A stretch of 64,000 bases of DNA from Chitinophagales bacterium (GTDB lineage Bacteria; Bacteroidota; Bacteroidia; Chitinophagales; Saprospiraceae). Position numbers and translations under genes: made by a program. Under the pieces are notes generated by a model, which saw only the letters and a list, made by a program, of their open reading frames with translations, had not been told where the DNA came from and did no database searches. Each line of letters begins with the position of its first letter. Within the stretch, counting starts at the first letter, position 1. Of this stretch, positions 16,495 to 25,385 are shown piece after piece. Location: contig JAFLBO010000007.1 of assembly GCA_017303475.1 (NCBI GenBank), positions 38,501-102,500 of the forward strand, written 5' to 3'.

Positions 16495-17277
16495 ATGCGC
16501 CTGCTATTGCTGCTTTTCCCGGTGTTGTTACAGGCTCAGGTAAAACCGTTGAGCCAGGCCCATGCGCACAACGATTATGAACATGGGCGCCCGCTGCTGG
16601 ATGCGCTGGATCAGGGATTTGCAGAAGTGGAAGCCGATGTTTTCCTGATTGATGGCGATTTATACGTTTCTCATGTGATGCCACTGTGGAAAGACAGTAC
16701 CCGCACCCTGCAAAGCCTTTACCTGGATCCTTTGAAATGGCGTATTGAGGCCAACGGCGGCCGCGTATTTCCTGCCGACACAGGCTTTTTTTACTTCATG
16801 ATCGATATCAAAACTGAGCCGGATACAACGTACAAGGTCATTCAAAAGCAACTGATGAATTATGCTGCTATGATCAGTTTGGTGCGCGACAGCCTGGATG
16901 AACCCCATAAACCAGTAAAGGTGTTTCTATCAGGAAACAGGCCCAGGCTGGAGCTGCTGCTGGCTCAAACACCACAACATGCCGCATTGGATGGTAGAAT
17001 GGACGATCTGGGCAAAGCAATTCCACCAGCCTTGATGCCGGTGGTTAGCGCGCCATACAAAGAAGTATTGCGCTGGAACGGACGTGGGAAACCGGATGAA
17101 AGAGACCTTCAGTGCCTGCATTACCTGGTGCAGGATGCGCATGCTGAAGGCAAAAAAGTGCGCCTCTGGGGCATACCCGACAAGCCCAGGGTATGGGCTT
17201 TTTTGCTTAGTCAGGGTGTGGATCTGATAAATATAGATAAGTTGGAGGAGTTTAGGCGTTGGGTTACTGGACGTTAG
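16495..17277 (+). CDS. Exported PI-PLC/glycerophosphodiesterase-like protein (AIM6-type)
   Basis: A 260-residue protein with a signal peptide (MRLLLLLFPVLLQAQ). The motif QAHAHNDYEHGRPLLDAL, then EVEADVFLIDGDLYVSH, is the start of the TIM-barrel phosphodiesterase family related to yeast AIM6 and PI-PLC; the histidines and acidic residues bind metal. The strand near the end, LWGIPDKPRVWAFL, fits the barrel. It probably cleaves a phosphodiester in the periplasm; the substrate is unknown. The last four codons form one arm of an inverted repeat shared with the convergent PBP gene. Confidence 0.8.
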   Translation: MRLLLLLFPVLLQAQVKPLSQAHAHNDYEHGRPLLDALDQGFAEVEADVFLIDGDLYVSHVMPLWKDSTRTLQSLYLDPLKWRIEANGGRVFPADTGFFYFMIDIKTEPDTTYKVIQKQLMNYAAMISLVRDSLDEPHKPVKVFLSGNRPRLELLLAQTPQHAALDGRMDDLGKAIPPALMPVVSAPYKEVLRWNGRGKPDERDLQCLHYLVQDAHAEGKKVRLWGIPDKPRVWAFLLSQGVDLINIDKLEEFRRWVTGR

Positions 17278-17335
17278 ACTTGTACTCGATGAATATGAAA
17301 TGTTTCATTACCCTGAGCACAAGTCTAACGTCCAG
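17267..17335. terminator. Inverted repeat spanning the end of the PI-PLC-like gene
   Basis: Arms 17267-17283 and 17319-17335 (CTGGACGTTAGACTTGT and its exact complement) enclose about 35 bases. The left arm contains the stop codon of the PI-PLC-like gene, and the right arm ends 11 bases from the PBP stop codon. It may serve as a two-way terminator for the convergent pair, but there is no T run. Confidence 0.5.
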
Positions 17336-17346
17336 CCATCCAATGG

Positions 17347-20043
17347 TTATTCGTCCTTTTTCTTTTTCGGGAACAGCAGGCGTTGGATGATGCCTTCTTT
17401 TTTCTTTTCACCCTTCTCTTCGCCTTCTTTTTTATCGTCAGGATCAGCGGGAGCTTCACCGCCTGGGGGTGGAAGGTTTTTCCGGTTGGTGTAGAGTTCC
17501 ATCAAGGAATCGCGCAGGAGGGAGTCTTGCCCGGCTTGTTGCATAATCAGTTGGAAAGAATCCGGCGCCACACTTATCCAGGACTGGCAACCCATCAGAT
17601 TGAGTACCTCCGATTTGGGGGTCGGGAATTTTTCCAGCAGCATTTTATTGAGCTTTTTATCGCTCGCAATGCGGTTCCAGAAACCACCCACAATAGGCAG
17701 CGCCATGGCAGAGCCTTGTCCGAGTGCCATGATGCGGAAACGCACGGCTGGGCTTTCGCCACCCACCCAGGCGCCGGTTACGAGTTGAGGATTGTAGCAG
17801 ATAAACCAGCCGTCGGAGTGGTTTTGGGTGGTACCTGTTTTGCCGGCAAAATCGCCGCGCACGTAGGAGCGCAGGCGCGCGCCGGTACCATAATCCACCA
17901 CATTTTGCAGCATTTTGGTCATGGTGGCGGCCTGGTCTTCTGTCAGTGCCTGAACAGGCGTTTGCAGGGCAGGGTTTTCGGTGAGTGATTTCTGACGGTC
18001 GTAAATCACTTTACCCCGGCGGTCAACTACGGTAAGTACGGCTACTGGTTCCGGACGTTTGCCGGCATTGGCCAAGGTGCCGTACACTTTCATCATATCG
18101 TATAGAGAGATGTCGGCAGCGCCGAGGCTGATGCCGTATTCCCTGGGAAGCGTAGCGGTAATGCCCATTTTCTGGGCCAGATCGATGGTTTTTTGAATAC
18201 CTACCTTTTCAATGAGCTGTGCTGTTACCACGTTTACAGAACGGGTAAGCGCTCCGGTCATGGAGTACCAACCACCGTAGGTTTCGTCGGCATTATGCGG
18301 CTCCCAATCCACAATTTTGCGGATTTCATTAGGGAAATAGGAGCAGGGCTTGATGGTATCCTGCAGGGCTGCCGCGTATACAATGGGTTTGAACGTAGAA
18401 CCTACCTGGCGTTTGGTGAGGTTGTGGTCCAACTTGAAATTTTTAAAGTTGATGCCGCCTACCCAGGCTTTGATGTAGCCGTTGTGGTGGTCCATGGCCA
18501 TAAATCCGCAATTGAGCATGCAGAAATAATAGCGCACAGAATCCAGTGGAGAAAGCATGGTATCGCGTTCAGAGCCTCCGTTTTTCCACACATAGATGTT
18601 CATTTTCACGGGCTGCTCAAAAGCTTTGCGCGCATCTTCATCGCTCATGCCGGCCTCTTTCAGGGATTGCCAGCGCTGACTGCCCTCCACCTGTTTGTCA
18701 ATCCATTTATCGTCGCCCCAGGGTTTTTCGCCTTTTACATTTTTCCAGTGCTGGTCAAATTGCTTTTGCAGTTTTTCCATTTGCGTCAGTACCGACTCTT
18801 CTGCAAATTGCTGCATTTTGTTGTTCAGCGTGGTATAGATTTTCAGGCCATCAGTGTACAGGTTGTAAGGTTTTCCGTCCTCGTTTTTCAGGTCTTTGAG
18901 CAGTTTGGGCATTACATCGGTACGGAGGTATTCCCGGAAATAAGTGCCGGTACCTTCGTTGTTGTTGTCTACGTCGTAACGTTTGGCGCCCACGGGTTTT
19001 TTGCTCAGTTCATCGTATTCGGCCTGACTCAGGTGGTTGTTTTTCACCATTTGCAGCATCACCACGTTGCGGCGTTTTTTGGCATTTTCCGGGTTTCGGA
19101 GCGGGTTGTAGAGTGTGGTGCCTTTCAACATGCCCACCAGTGTGGAGGCCTGATCTACGGTGAGATCGTTGGGCTTTTTACCAAAAAACTGTCGGGAAGC
19201 AACGTTGATTCCGAAGGCATTTTCCCCAAAAGGAACGGTATTGAGGTAAAGGCCGAGCAGTTGTTGTTTGTTGTAAACTTTTTCCAGTTTAATGGAAATA
19301 AAGTTTTCGCGTATTTTGTTGATTAGCAGGCTGATAACGTTGCTTACAACTGGAATTTTATAAGTTTTTTGTTCAGTTTTTATAGCCAGGTAATCTTTGC
19401 GCGGGTAGAGGTTTTTGGCCAGCTGCTGACTCAGGGTAGAGCCGCCGCCGCGTTGTTTTTGACCGGCAGCAATACCATAAAACACGCGGAAATAACTCAT
19501 GATATCAATGCCGCTGTGATCCAGAAAACGTTTGTCTTCTGTAGCAATCAGAGCATTAATGATGAAAGGAGAAACCTTGTCGAGCGTAACAGCCGTGCGA
19601 TTTTCAATGAAATATTTACCAATCAGCACACTGTCGGCTGTATAGATCTCGGTAGAGTTGGCGGTTTCAATTTCGCGCAGTTCATCGGTAGACGGGAGTC
19701 GGCCAAAAAGTCCGAACCAAACGCCGAAGATGAGGAACATCAGCAGGGCAAAGCCGGCGCGCAGGCCGTTTTTCATCCATTGAAAGGCAGTCGCCAGGCG
19801 TGGATTGGCTGTTTTGAAGGCAGCCCAACGGGTGGTAATAGGCGCAGTGAGTTGCGCCCACCTGGAGCTTATTGGAGCGAGGCGGGGTTGCACGGCATCC
19901 GAAAGCTGTTGGCGGAAGTCCTTCATTCGGTTGAGAAATGGCAATGCCCGGTGGTAAACACCACCCCACAAAAGCCAGTCAATCAACCAGGTCACCCCCA
20001 AAGCCATGGCAAACGCCAGCATAGACAGGATAAAATCGATCAT
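17347..20043 (-). CDS. Class A penicillin-binding protein (PBP1A-type)
   Basis: An 898-residue bifunctional peptidoglycan synthase. There are two hydrophobic helices, at the very N-terminus and near residues 95-118, so an unusual N-terminal membrane extension precedes the usual anchor. The glycosyltransferase domain (about 125-330) shows ATEDKRFLDHSGID and GGGSTLSQQLAKNLYPR. The transpeptidase domain (about 480-780) shows GSTFKP (active serine), SVN and KTGTT. A charged lysine-rich tail ends the protein (GEKKKEGIIQRL, KKKKDE). ATG at 20043 chosen; a TTG four codons upstream is possible. Confidence 0.93.
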   Translation of the reverse strand: MIDFILSMLAFAMALGVTWLIDWLLWGGVYHRALPFLNRMKDFRQQLSDAVQPRLAPISSRWAQLTAPITTRWAAFKTANPRLATAFQWMKNGLRAGFALLMFLIFGVWFGLFGRLPSTDELREIETANSTEIYTADSVLIGKYFIENRTAVTLDKVSPFIINALIATEDKRFLDHSGIDIMSYFRVFYGIAAGQKQRGGGSTLSQQLAKNLYPRKDYLAIKTEQKTYKIPVVSNVISLLINKIRENFISIKLEKVYNKQQLLGLYLNTVPFGENAFGINVASRQFFGKKPNDLTVDQASTLVGMLKGTTLYNPLRNPENAKKRRNVVMLQMVKNNHLSQAEYDELSKKPVGAKRYDVDNNNEGTGTYFREYLRTDVMPKLLKDLKNEDGKPYNLYTDGLKIYTTLNNKMQQFAEESVLTQMEKLQKQFDQHWKNVKGEKPWGDDKWIDKQVEGSQRWQSLKEAGMSDEDARKAFEQPVKMNIYVWKNGGSERDTMLSPLDSVRYYFCMLNCGFMAMDHHNGYIKAWVGGINFKNFKLDHNLTKRQVGSTFKPIVYAAALQDTIKPCSYFPNEIRKIVDWEPHNADETYGGWYSMTGALTRSVNVVTAQLIEKVGIQKTIDLAQKMGITATLPREYGISLGAADISLYDMMKVYGTLANAGKRPEPVAVLTVVDRRGKVIYDRQKSLTENPALQTPVQALTEDQAATMTKMLQNVVDYGTGARLRSYVRGDFAGKTGTTQNHSDGWFICYNPQLVTGAWVGGESPAVRFRIMALGQGSAMALPIVGGFWNRIASDKKLNKMLLEKFPTPKSEVLNLMGCQSWISVAPDSFQLIMQQAGQDSLLRDSLMELYTNRKNLPPPGGEAPADPDDKKEGEEKGEKKKEGIIQRLLFPKKKKDE

Positions 20044-20094
20044 GGTATGTTCCAAAAAAGTGGGCGAAGGTACGAAAGTTCCTGGATTATTGGA

Positions 20095-20258
20095 CGGTTG
20101 ACGGCTTACGGTTGACGGCTTACGGTTGACGGCCTACGGTGGACGGTAGACGGTAGACGGCCTACGGTGGCGTTGCTTTTGAGATTTGGGCTTAAGCACA
20201 CCGTAAGCCGTCCACCGTCCACCGTCTACCCTCCACCGTACCGTCCACCGTAAGCCGT
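20095..20258. repeat. Phrase repeats of the GTTGACGGCTTACG/CCGTCCACCGTAAGC type
   Basis: Left half reads GACGGCTTACGGTTGACGGC and variants, right half reads the complement CCGTAAGCCGTCCACCGT and variants, so together they can fold into a long imperfect hairpin around about 20148-20205. It fills the gap between the GlxA-type regulator stop and the PBP start. Confidence 0.75.
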
Positions 20259-21227
20259 CTACACCTTCTGGTACTTATTCCGGTATTCCATTGGGGTTAG
20301 GCCGGTAATTTTTTTAAAAACATCGCGGAATGCCTTGGTATCGGTGTAGCCAACATCCATCATAACTTCCTGTACGTTCAACCTGCTGTTTTCGAATTTG
20401 CGTTTGGCGGCCTCCATTTTCACACGCTGGATGTATTCCAATACGGTATTGTTGGTAGCGTTTTTGAAACGGCGTTCAAAACTGCGTTTACCGATGGCTG
20501 CATGTTCGGCCAGTTGTTCCACGGTAATTTTTTCATTAACGTGCTGTTCAATAAACTCCTGGGCATGCCGGATTTCCGGGTCATTGTGGTCTTTTTGACC
20601 CTGAAACATCATAAACGCAGATTGGCTGTTTCGGTCTATATCGATGGCAAAAAATTTTGAGGCCAGGATGGCCAGATCGCGACTGGTATACTTTTCTACC
20701 AGATACAACAACAGGTTCCAGTAAGAGCTGGCGCCGCCACTGGAGTACAGCCGAGGGCCTTCGGTAATGATGCTTCCATCCACCAGTTCAACTTCCGGAA
20801 ACATTTGGCGGAACTCCCGAGCGAAAAGCCAGTGTGTGGAGCATTGCCTGCCATTGAGCAGTCCGGTGGAGGCCAGCAGAAACGCTCCTATACATAAGGA
20901 TGCTACCTCTGCGCCACCCTCATATTGTTTTTTTACCCAGGGAATAAGCGCCTGATTGCGCTGCACAGCGGTGTGAATATCTCCGCTAATAGCAGGAATA
21001 AACACCAGATCGAATTGGCTGCCAGCATCCAGGGTTTGGTCCGGGTGTATGGTAAAGAGGCCGTCGTTTAATTGCACAGCGGGTGTTGCCCCTACCAGCG
21101 ATATCTCGAAGAGAGCGGGCTTCCCTGCCGAAGTCAGGAATTGATTCACTGCTGTGAACATATAACGGGGGTCTACAATGGCGGCGGGAACGGCAGTTTC
21201 CGGCGCCAGGATGGCTATCTTTTTCAT
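20259..21227 (-). CDS. GlxA-family AraC-type transcriptional regulator (DJ-1/PfpI-like domain + HTH)
   Basis: A 322-residue regulator. Residues about 1-200 form a DJ-1/PfpI glutaminase-like domain with the nucleophile-elbow segment VASLCIGAFLLASTGLLNG. Residues about 220-320 hold the AraC double helix-turn-helix (ITVEQLAEHAAIGKRSFER, then VQEVMMDVGYTDTKAFRDVF). It is divergent from the VOC-HhH gene, with 116 bases between starts, so it may control that run of genes. A near-leaderless promoter precedes it. The DJ-1-like half probably senses a ligand rather than catalysing; the ligand is unknown. Confidence 0.9.
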   Translation of the reverse strand: MKKIAILAPETAVPAAIVDPRYMFTAVNQFLTSAGKPALFEISLVGATPAVQLNDGLFTIHPDQTLDAGSQFDLVFIPAISGDIHTAVQRNQALIPWVKKQYEGGAEVASLCIGAFLLASTGLLNGRQCSTHWLFAREFRQMFPEVELVDGSIITEGPRLYSSGGASSYWNLLLYLVEKYTSRDLAILASKFFAIDIDRNSQSAFMMFQGQKDHNDPEIRHAQEFIEQHVNEKITVEQLAEHAAIGKRSFERRFKNATNNTVLEYIQRVKMEAAKRKFENSRLNVQEVMMDVGYTDTKAFRDVFKKITGLTPMEYRNKYQKV

Positions 21228-21231
21228 GCTG

Positions 21232-21263
21232 CAAATATAAACAGAAAGTTTTGTTGCAAACAA
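21232..21263 (-). promoter_or_regulatory. Bacteroidota promoter of the GlxA-type regulator
   Basis: On the minus strand, TTG (21263-21261) and TATATTTG (21239-21232), a perfect TAnnTTTG, are 21 bases apart. The element ends four bases before the ATG at 21227, so the mRNA would be leaderless or nearly so. Confidence 0.7.
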
Positions 21264-21343
21264 CCCTCCAAGTTGTCGTTTTTGCCACTTACACCTATTT
21301 GCGCAACTCCTGCACCTTTGTACTATCAAAAATCAGCAGGAAA

Positions 21344-21943
21344 ATGACACAGATCGTTTCGTATTTAAGCTTTAGCGGGAATTGCCGGGAAGCCATGCAC
21401 TTTTACCAGAAATGCCTGGGCGGAGAGCTCAGGGTCCAGACCGTTGGCGAGGTGGAAACGGATTCTGTGATGCCCAAGGATATGTCGGACATGGTACTAC
21501 AGGCTACGTTGAGCAAGGGGCGAATGGTATTGATGGGCTCTGATTTGGTGGAAAGTGTGGTGCAAGGCACGGGAGCCCGGATTTCTCTGATGTTGCAGTG
21601 CGGCAACGAGGCAGAGCTTCGGCAATATTTCCAGGCTTTGTCGGCAGGTGGAACGGTCGCCCAGGCATTGCAAACCAATCATTGGGGCGCACTCAGCGGA
21701 TTGCTCACGGATCGTTTCGGAGTTACATGGCAGCTGTATTGGGTGGGGAATGTGGAAAAGCCACTGCCGGAAAAACTCTCAGCACCCGCGCGTCGTGCGC
21801 TGGCAGGTGCGGGTGTACAAGCGCTCGGAGACCTGGCTGGTTTTACGGAACAGACAATATCTGCCTTACATGGAATGGGACCTAATGCCATGCAACAATT
21901 GAACCTGGCAATGGATCAGGCAGGAATTAATTGGGTAAAATAA
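21344..21943 (+). CDS. PhnB-like VOC protein fused to a helix-hairpin-helix domain
   Basis: A 199-residue fusion. Residues about 1-135 are a PhnB/glyoxalase-like VOC fold (SFSGNCREAMHFYQKCLGGE, ending RFGVTWQLYWV). Residues about 145-199 (LSAPARRALAGAGVQALGDL, then LHGMGPNAMQQLNLAMDQAG) form a helix-hairpin-helix domain of the RNA polymerase alpha C-terminal type. The start is the ATG at 21344 (MTQIVSYLSF). It heads a run of VOC, SRPBCC and DUF1801 genes divergent from the GlxA-type regulator. Substrate unknown; VOC proteins of this kind bind small metabolites, sometimes catalytically. Confidence 0.83.
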   Translation: MTQIVSYLSFSGNCREAMHFYQKCLGGELRVQTVGEVETDSVMPKDMSDMVLQATLSKGRMVLMGSDLVESVVQGTGARISLMLQCGNEAELRQYFQALSAGGTVAQALQTNHWGALSGLLTDRFGVTWQLYWVGNVEKPLPEKLSAPARRALAGAGVQALGDLAGFTEQTISALHGMGPNAMQQLNLAMDQAGINWVK

Positions 21944-22001
21944 AATAATTTGTTTATTAAAATACAAAATGTTGGCTCATGTCGTATTTGAGCTGATTTT
22001 G

Positions 22002-22009
22002 TAATTTTG
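22002..22009 (+). promoter_or_regulatory. TAATTTTG promoter element inside the IS left end
   Basis: A perfect TAnnTTTG word lies 13 bases before the transposase ATG, just inside the left terminal repeat. No TTG at the ideal distance is seen, so strength is uncertain. Confidence 0.4.
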
Positions 22010-22022
22010 GCCCAAAAAAATC

Positions 22023-22948
22023 ATGGATTTTGCGTTAGACAATTTGCTGGACGAAGATCGTTGCTATTCGTGGTTGATAGACCACCTTCATATGGGTCAA
22101 TTATGTTGCCCAGGTTGTAAAGGTACTCATTACCGCAAACATCATTCACGCCGGGCACCCATTGTTCAATATCATTGTGACGATTGTGGTCGCTTTTTCA
22201 ATATTTTCACAGGCACGGTTTTTCAAAAGTCAAGGTACCCGTGCAGCAAAATAGTGTTGATATTGAGAGGGATAAGTAAAGGGGAAAGTACGGCAGGACT
22301 GAGCCGGGAGTTGAAGATTGACCGGGCAAATCTACTATATTTGCGACACGCCCTACAGAAAAACGCTTTTGGTAATCGGGCTAAAGAGCCCCTGAAGGAC
22401 GAAGAGACCGAAAGCGACGAAATGTACCAAAATTCCGGGGAAAAAGGAATTGCCCATCCCGACCCAGAAGACCCACCACGCCGCCGGGCGAACAAAAAAA
22501 GGGGCTCGGCAACTGGTGGAATGACCGACCCGGAGTGATGGGCACGATAGGGCGTCAAAGCGGGCAAGTTCGACTGGAGGTGCTCATGCATACCTCCAAG
22601 GAAGAAGTTCAAGCGTATTTGGGTGCTCATAGATCATCCAAAGGGGTTTGCTACAGTGATGAACACCTGGCATACCAAGGGGTTGAAAGTCAGATGCTTT
22701 CGCACAAAACCGTCTGCCACAGTATTAAAGAGTGGGCCCGTGATGATGACGGAGATGGAATTAACGAAGTACATTCAAATACTATAGAAGGGTTTTGGCA
22801 GGGATTACGCAATTTTTTAAGGCCTTTTAGAGGCGTGAGCAAGCACTACTTGGATTGGTATGTCGCAACTTACGAGTGGATCCACAACTGCAAATCAGTT
22901 CATAATACTTTCATAAGGGCTATGGCTTTCAGCCCAAATGCGACATGA
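22023..22948 (+). pseudogene. IS1595-family (ISXO2-like) transposase, frameshifted
   Basis: The first frame (22023-22538) has an N-terminal zinc ribbon (CCPGCKGTHY to YHCDDCGRFFN) and the first catalytic aspartate in ESDEMYQNSGEKG. After RRRANKKRG it drifts into a non-family tail. The -1 frame takes over through GLGNWWNDRPGVMGTIGRQS and runs to 22948, with the second aspartate in CYSDEHLAYQG and the third site in HSNTIEGFWQGLRNF. The switch falls at AACAAAAAAAGGGG (22491-22504), an A7 run. Either an inactivating indel or slippage-dependent expression could explain it; the joined product would be about 308 residues. Confidence 0.85.
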
Positions 22949-22974
22949 GCCAAAATGTTTTATTTTTGCCTTCC

Positions 22975-23150
22975 CTAAATGACCCTAACCATTTAAAACA
23001 TCCGAAGAGGGGTTTCCCGCAGATTTTCGCAGATGAAACCGCAGATTTACGCAGAAGGCGTTCGGTTTGGATTTTCCTCGTAACCAAATGACTGAATGAT
23101 CCAAATGACCCTTAAATGACCCAAATGACCCTCAAATAACATCTAACAAC
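22975..23150. repeat. Phrase repeats: AAATGACCC and CCGCAGATTTACGCAGA types
   Basis: After the IS, the gap to the SRPBCC gene holds CCTAAATGACCCTAACCATT, then TTTCCCGCAGATTTTCGCAG and variants, then several AAATGACCC units. Both phrases recur, at 25135-25330 and 59400-59695. No gene is seen here. Confidence 0.65.
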
Positions 23151-23170
23151 TATAAAACAAAACTTTGAAA

Positions 23171-23704
23171 ATGCTTAAAAAGATCCTCATCGTTCTTGGC
23201 GTTATTATCGCCATTCCACTCATTGGTGGCCTGTTTATGTCGTCTGATTATTTTGTCAAACGCGACATTGTAATCAACAAGTCGCAGGCAGAGGTATTTG
23301 ACTACATCAAATCCTTGAAAAATCAGGAAAAATGGAGTACTTTTATCCTCAATGATCCCAAAATGAAACTCAGCTACGCGGGTACCGAAGGTACTGTTGG
23401 CAGCAAAGTGGCCTGGGAAAGCGACATCATGGGTGTTGGTGAACAGGAAATCACCCAGGTCATGGAGGGTTCCGGTATTTCCGGCAATCTGCGCTTCAAA
23501 GGCTGGATGGAATCCACGGCGCCGGTAGCCTTGTATGCTGAACCCGTCAATGAAACCAGCACCAAAGTAAGCTGGCAAATGAGTGGTAAAATGCATTACC
23601 CCATGAATTTCATGCAGGTGTTTTTCAGCATGGATGAAATGATTGGTTCGGAATATGCAAAATCCCTCTCCAACCTTAAAACAACGTTAGACGGTGGACG
23701 GTAG
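23171..23704 (+). CDS. SRPBCC-family protein with N-terminal membrane anchor
   Basis: A 177-residue protein. The N-terminus (LKKILIVLGVIIAIPLIGGLFM) is one hydrophobic helix, followed by a START/Bet v1-like polyketide-cyclase fold (VFDYIKSLKNQEKWSTF to KTTLD). Such domains bind hydrophobic ligands; ligand unknown. The start ATG is 23171; a TTG two codons upstream is also in frame. The last codons (DGGR, stop) are made by the ACGGTGGACGGTAG phrase of the downstream inverted repeat, so the native C-terminus may have been replaced. Confidence 0.82.
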   Translation: MLKKILIVLGVIIAIPLIGGLFMSSDYFVKRDIVINKSQAEVFDYIKSLKNQEKWSTFILNDPKMKLSYAGTEGTVGSKVAWESDIMGVGEQEITQVMEGSGISGNLRFKGWMESTAPVALYAEPVNETSTKVSWQMSGKMHYPMNFMQVFFSMDEMIGSEYAKSLSNLKTTLDGGR

Positions 23705-23812
23705 ACGGCCTACGGTGGACGGTTTGGACTCGGGGTAAAAAAAACGCTCAATTAACTCGAGCCGTCTACCGTCTACCGTCCACCGTCCACCGTAAGCCGT
23801 CTACCGTCTAAA
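23690..23812. repeat. Inverted phrase repeat of the CCGTCCACCGT family
   Basis: GACGGTGGACGGTAGACGGC on the left and CCGTCTACCGTCTACCGTCC on the right can pair across a spacer of about 30 bases. It starts inside the last codons of the SRPBCC gene and ends 13 bases before the next start codon. Confidence 0.75.
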
Positions 23813-23824
23813 ACACATTCTATC

Positions 23825-24682
23825 ATGTCTCAAATTACTCCGTTTCTCTGGTTTGACCATCAGGCAGAAGATGCTGCCCGGTTTTATATCTCTGTTTTTG
23901 GCGAAGGCTCGGTGAATCAGGTCGTTCGTCAGGGGGATACTGTTATGGTGGTCAATTTTCTGCTGCATGGCCAGTCTTTTTCGGCCCTGAACGGCGGACC
24001 GCAATTTGCCTTCAATCCGTCACATTCTTTTTACGTAATCTGCGAAACCGAAGCAGAGGTGGATCGGGTTTGGGAGGGTCTGCTGGATGGCGGCAGTGTC
24101 ATGATGCCACTGGAGACGCAGCCCTGGTCTAAAAAATATGGTTTCCTTCAAGATCGTTACGGACTTTGCTGGCAAATTGCGCAGGGAAGTCTGGAAGAAA
24201 CCGGACAAAAATTTACCCCCTGTTTCCTTTTTTCCGGTCCGCAATCTGGTAATGGCGCTGATGCCGTAAAGCGTTATACCGCTATTTTCCCTGGCTCAAC
24301 CATTGATGGAATTCAATATTACACTGATGGTGAAGAGGCGCCAGTGGGCACCGTTAAACATGCTCAGTTTAAGCTCCAGGGCAATCAGACCTTTATGATC
24401 ATGGATAACCCCATGGACGCGCCATATACCTTCAACGAGTCAGTTTCCTATGTGGTGCATTGCCGGGATCAGGCCGAGGTAGATTATTACTGGGAGAAAC
24501 TCACGGCCGATGGAGGAGAAGAAAGCATGTGCGGCTGGTTAAAAGACCCTTACGGGGTATCCTGGCAGATCATTCCGGAAGCCCTGCCCAAACTGCTTGG
24601 ACATCCGGATCCGGCTGTGGCACAACGTGCTACTCAGGCTATGATGAAAATGCGCAAAATTGAACTGGATAAACTCACCTGA
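23825..24682 (+). CDS. Two-domain PhnB-like VOC protein
   Basis: A 285-residue protein of two tandem PhnB/3-demethylubiquinone-methyltransferase-like VOC domains: about 1-130 (TPFLWFDHQAEDAARFYISV, ending RYGLCWQIAQ) and about 135-260 (TPCFLFSGPQSGNGADAVKR, ending PYGVSWQIIPE). Both keep the DRYG/DPYG-WQI closing strand. Despite the historical family name, methyltransferase activity is not implied. It sits 21 bases before the AHSA1-like gene and is probably co-transcribed with it. Confidence 0.85.
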   Translation: MSQITPFLWFDHQAEDAARFYISVFGEGSVNQVVRQGDTVMVVNFLLHGQSFSALNGGPQFAFNPSHSFYVICETEAEVDRVWEGLLDGGSVMMPLETQPWSKKYGFLQDRYGLCWQIAQGSLEETGQKFTPCFLFSGPQSGNGADAVKRYTAIFPGSTIDGIQYYTDGEEAPVGTVKHAQFKLQGNQTFMIMDNPMDAPYTFNESVSYVVHCRDQAEVDYYWEKLTADGGEESMCGWLKDPYGVSWQIIPEALPKLLGHPDPAVAQRATQAMMKMRKIELDKLT

Positions 24683-24703
24683 ATCATTCAATACACATAA
24701 ACG

Positions 24704-25123
24704 ATGGATAACAAAACACCCATTACCGTTCAAGCCCTGGTGAACGCACCACTGGAAAAAGCCTGGGCATGCTGGACAGATCCGGCCCATATCACCCAAT
24801 GGAACCATGCTTCAGACGACTGGCATTGTCCGAAAGCAACCAATGATCCTCGCACCTGCGGCAAGTTCAGTGCCACCATGGCAGCTCGGGATGGCAGTAT
24901 GAGCTTTGATTTTGAGGGCACTTATGATGAAGTGATTCCTATGGAAAAACTGTCGTATCAAATGCCCGATGGCAGGAAAGTGCTGGTTACTTTCGCTGAG
25001 GAAGGCTCTGGCACAGTGGTTACCGAAACGTTTGATCCGGAAGACATGAACCCGTTAGAAATGCAACGCGCCGGCTGGCAGGCAATCCTGGATAACTACA
25101 AGAAGCATACGGAATCTGTATAA
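24704..25123 (+). CDS. SRPBCC/AHSA1-like protein
   Basis: A 139-residue single-domain protein of the activator-of-Hsp90-like START group: TVQALVNAPLEKAWACWTDP at the start, AHITQWNHASDDWHCP, and GWQAILDNYKKHTE at the end are diagnostic of the family. It likely binds a small hydrophobic ligand; function unknown. The 21-base gap from the VOC gene suggests one transcript. Confidence 0.87.
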   Translation: MDNKTPITVQALVNAPLEKAWACWTDPAHITQWNHASDDWHCPKATNDPRTCGKFSATMAARDGSMSFDFEGTYDEVIPMEKLSYQMPDGRKVLVTFAEEGSGTVVTETFDPEDMNPLEMQRAGWQAILDNYKKHTESV

Positions 25124-25134
25124 AGTTGGTGTAC

Positions 25135-25335
25135 CAGCAGATTATTTCCCGCAGATTTACACAGATTTTCCCGCAGATTCTCGCAGAATGGGTGCGGTTC
25201 AATATTCGAATGATCTTGAATGAGGCTGTTCTTGACGGCTTGATTCTTTCCAATCCCAAACCGAACGTGTTCTGCGTAAATCTGCGGGAAAATCTGCGTA
25301 AATCTGCGGGAAACAAATCTACAGAAAATAATCTG
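25135..25335. repeat. Inverted phrase repeat of the CCGCAGATTTACACAGA family
   Basis: CCGCAGATTTACACAGATTT and CCCGCAGATTCTCGCAGAA on the left are matched by CTGCGTAAATCTGCGGGAAA units on the right, forming a long imperfect hairpin. It fills the gap between the AHSA1-like and DUF1801 genes. No other feature is visible there. Confidence 0.7.
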
Positions 25336-25385
25336 TGTAAAATCTGTGCGAAACAATCTCTACCCATAATTGCCCATTTCCACAC

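Larger units (their letters stand above)
21974..22951 (+). mobile_element. IS1595-family insertion sequence, 978 bp, complete ends
   Basis: Terminal inverted repeats of 23 bp begin GGCTCATGTCG at 21974 and, on the other strand, at 22951, matching at 21 of 23 positions. Perfect 8-bp direct repeats flank them. The single transposase gene inside is split by a frameshift at a run of seven A. The insertion lies downstream of the VOC-HhH gene and separates it from the following SRPBCC/VOC genes. The intact duplication suggests a recent insertion. Confidence 0.92.
21966..22959. repeat. 8-bp target-site duplication AAAATGTT flanking the insertion sequence
   Basis: AAAATGTT occurs at 21966-21973 and again at 22952-22959, immediately outside the inverted ends. 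An 8-bp duplication is the length expected for IS1595-family transposition. Confidence 0.9.

Noticed and set aside
19369..20115. A 248-codon plus-strand frame opposite the PBP gene
   Set aside because: It is antisense to the conserved N-terminal and glycosyltransferase region of the PBP; the PBP motifs explain the sequence.
20095..20258. CRISPR-like array in the CCGTCCACCGT region
   Set aside because: No spacers; the repeat unit is about 10 bases, and the two halves are inverted.
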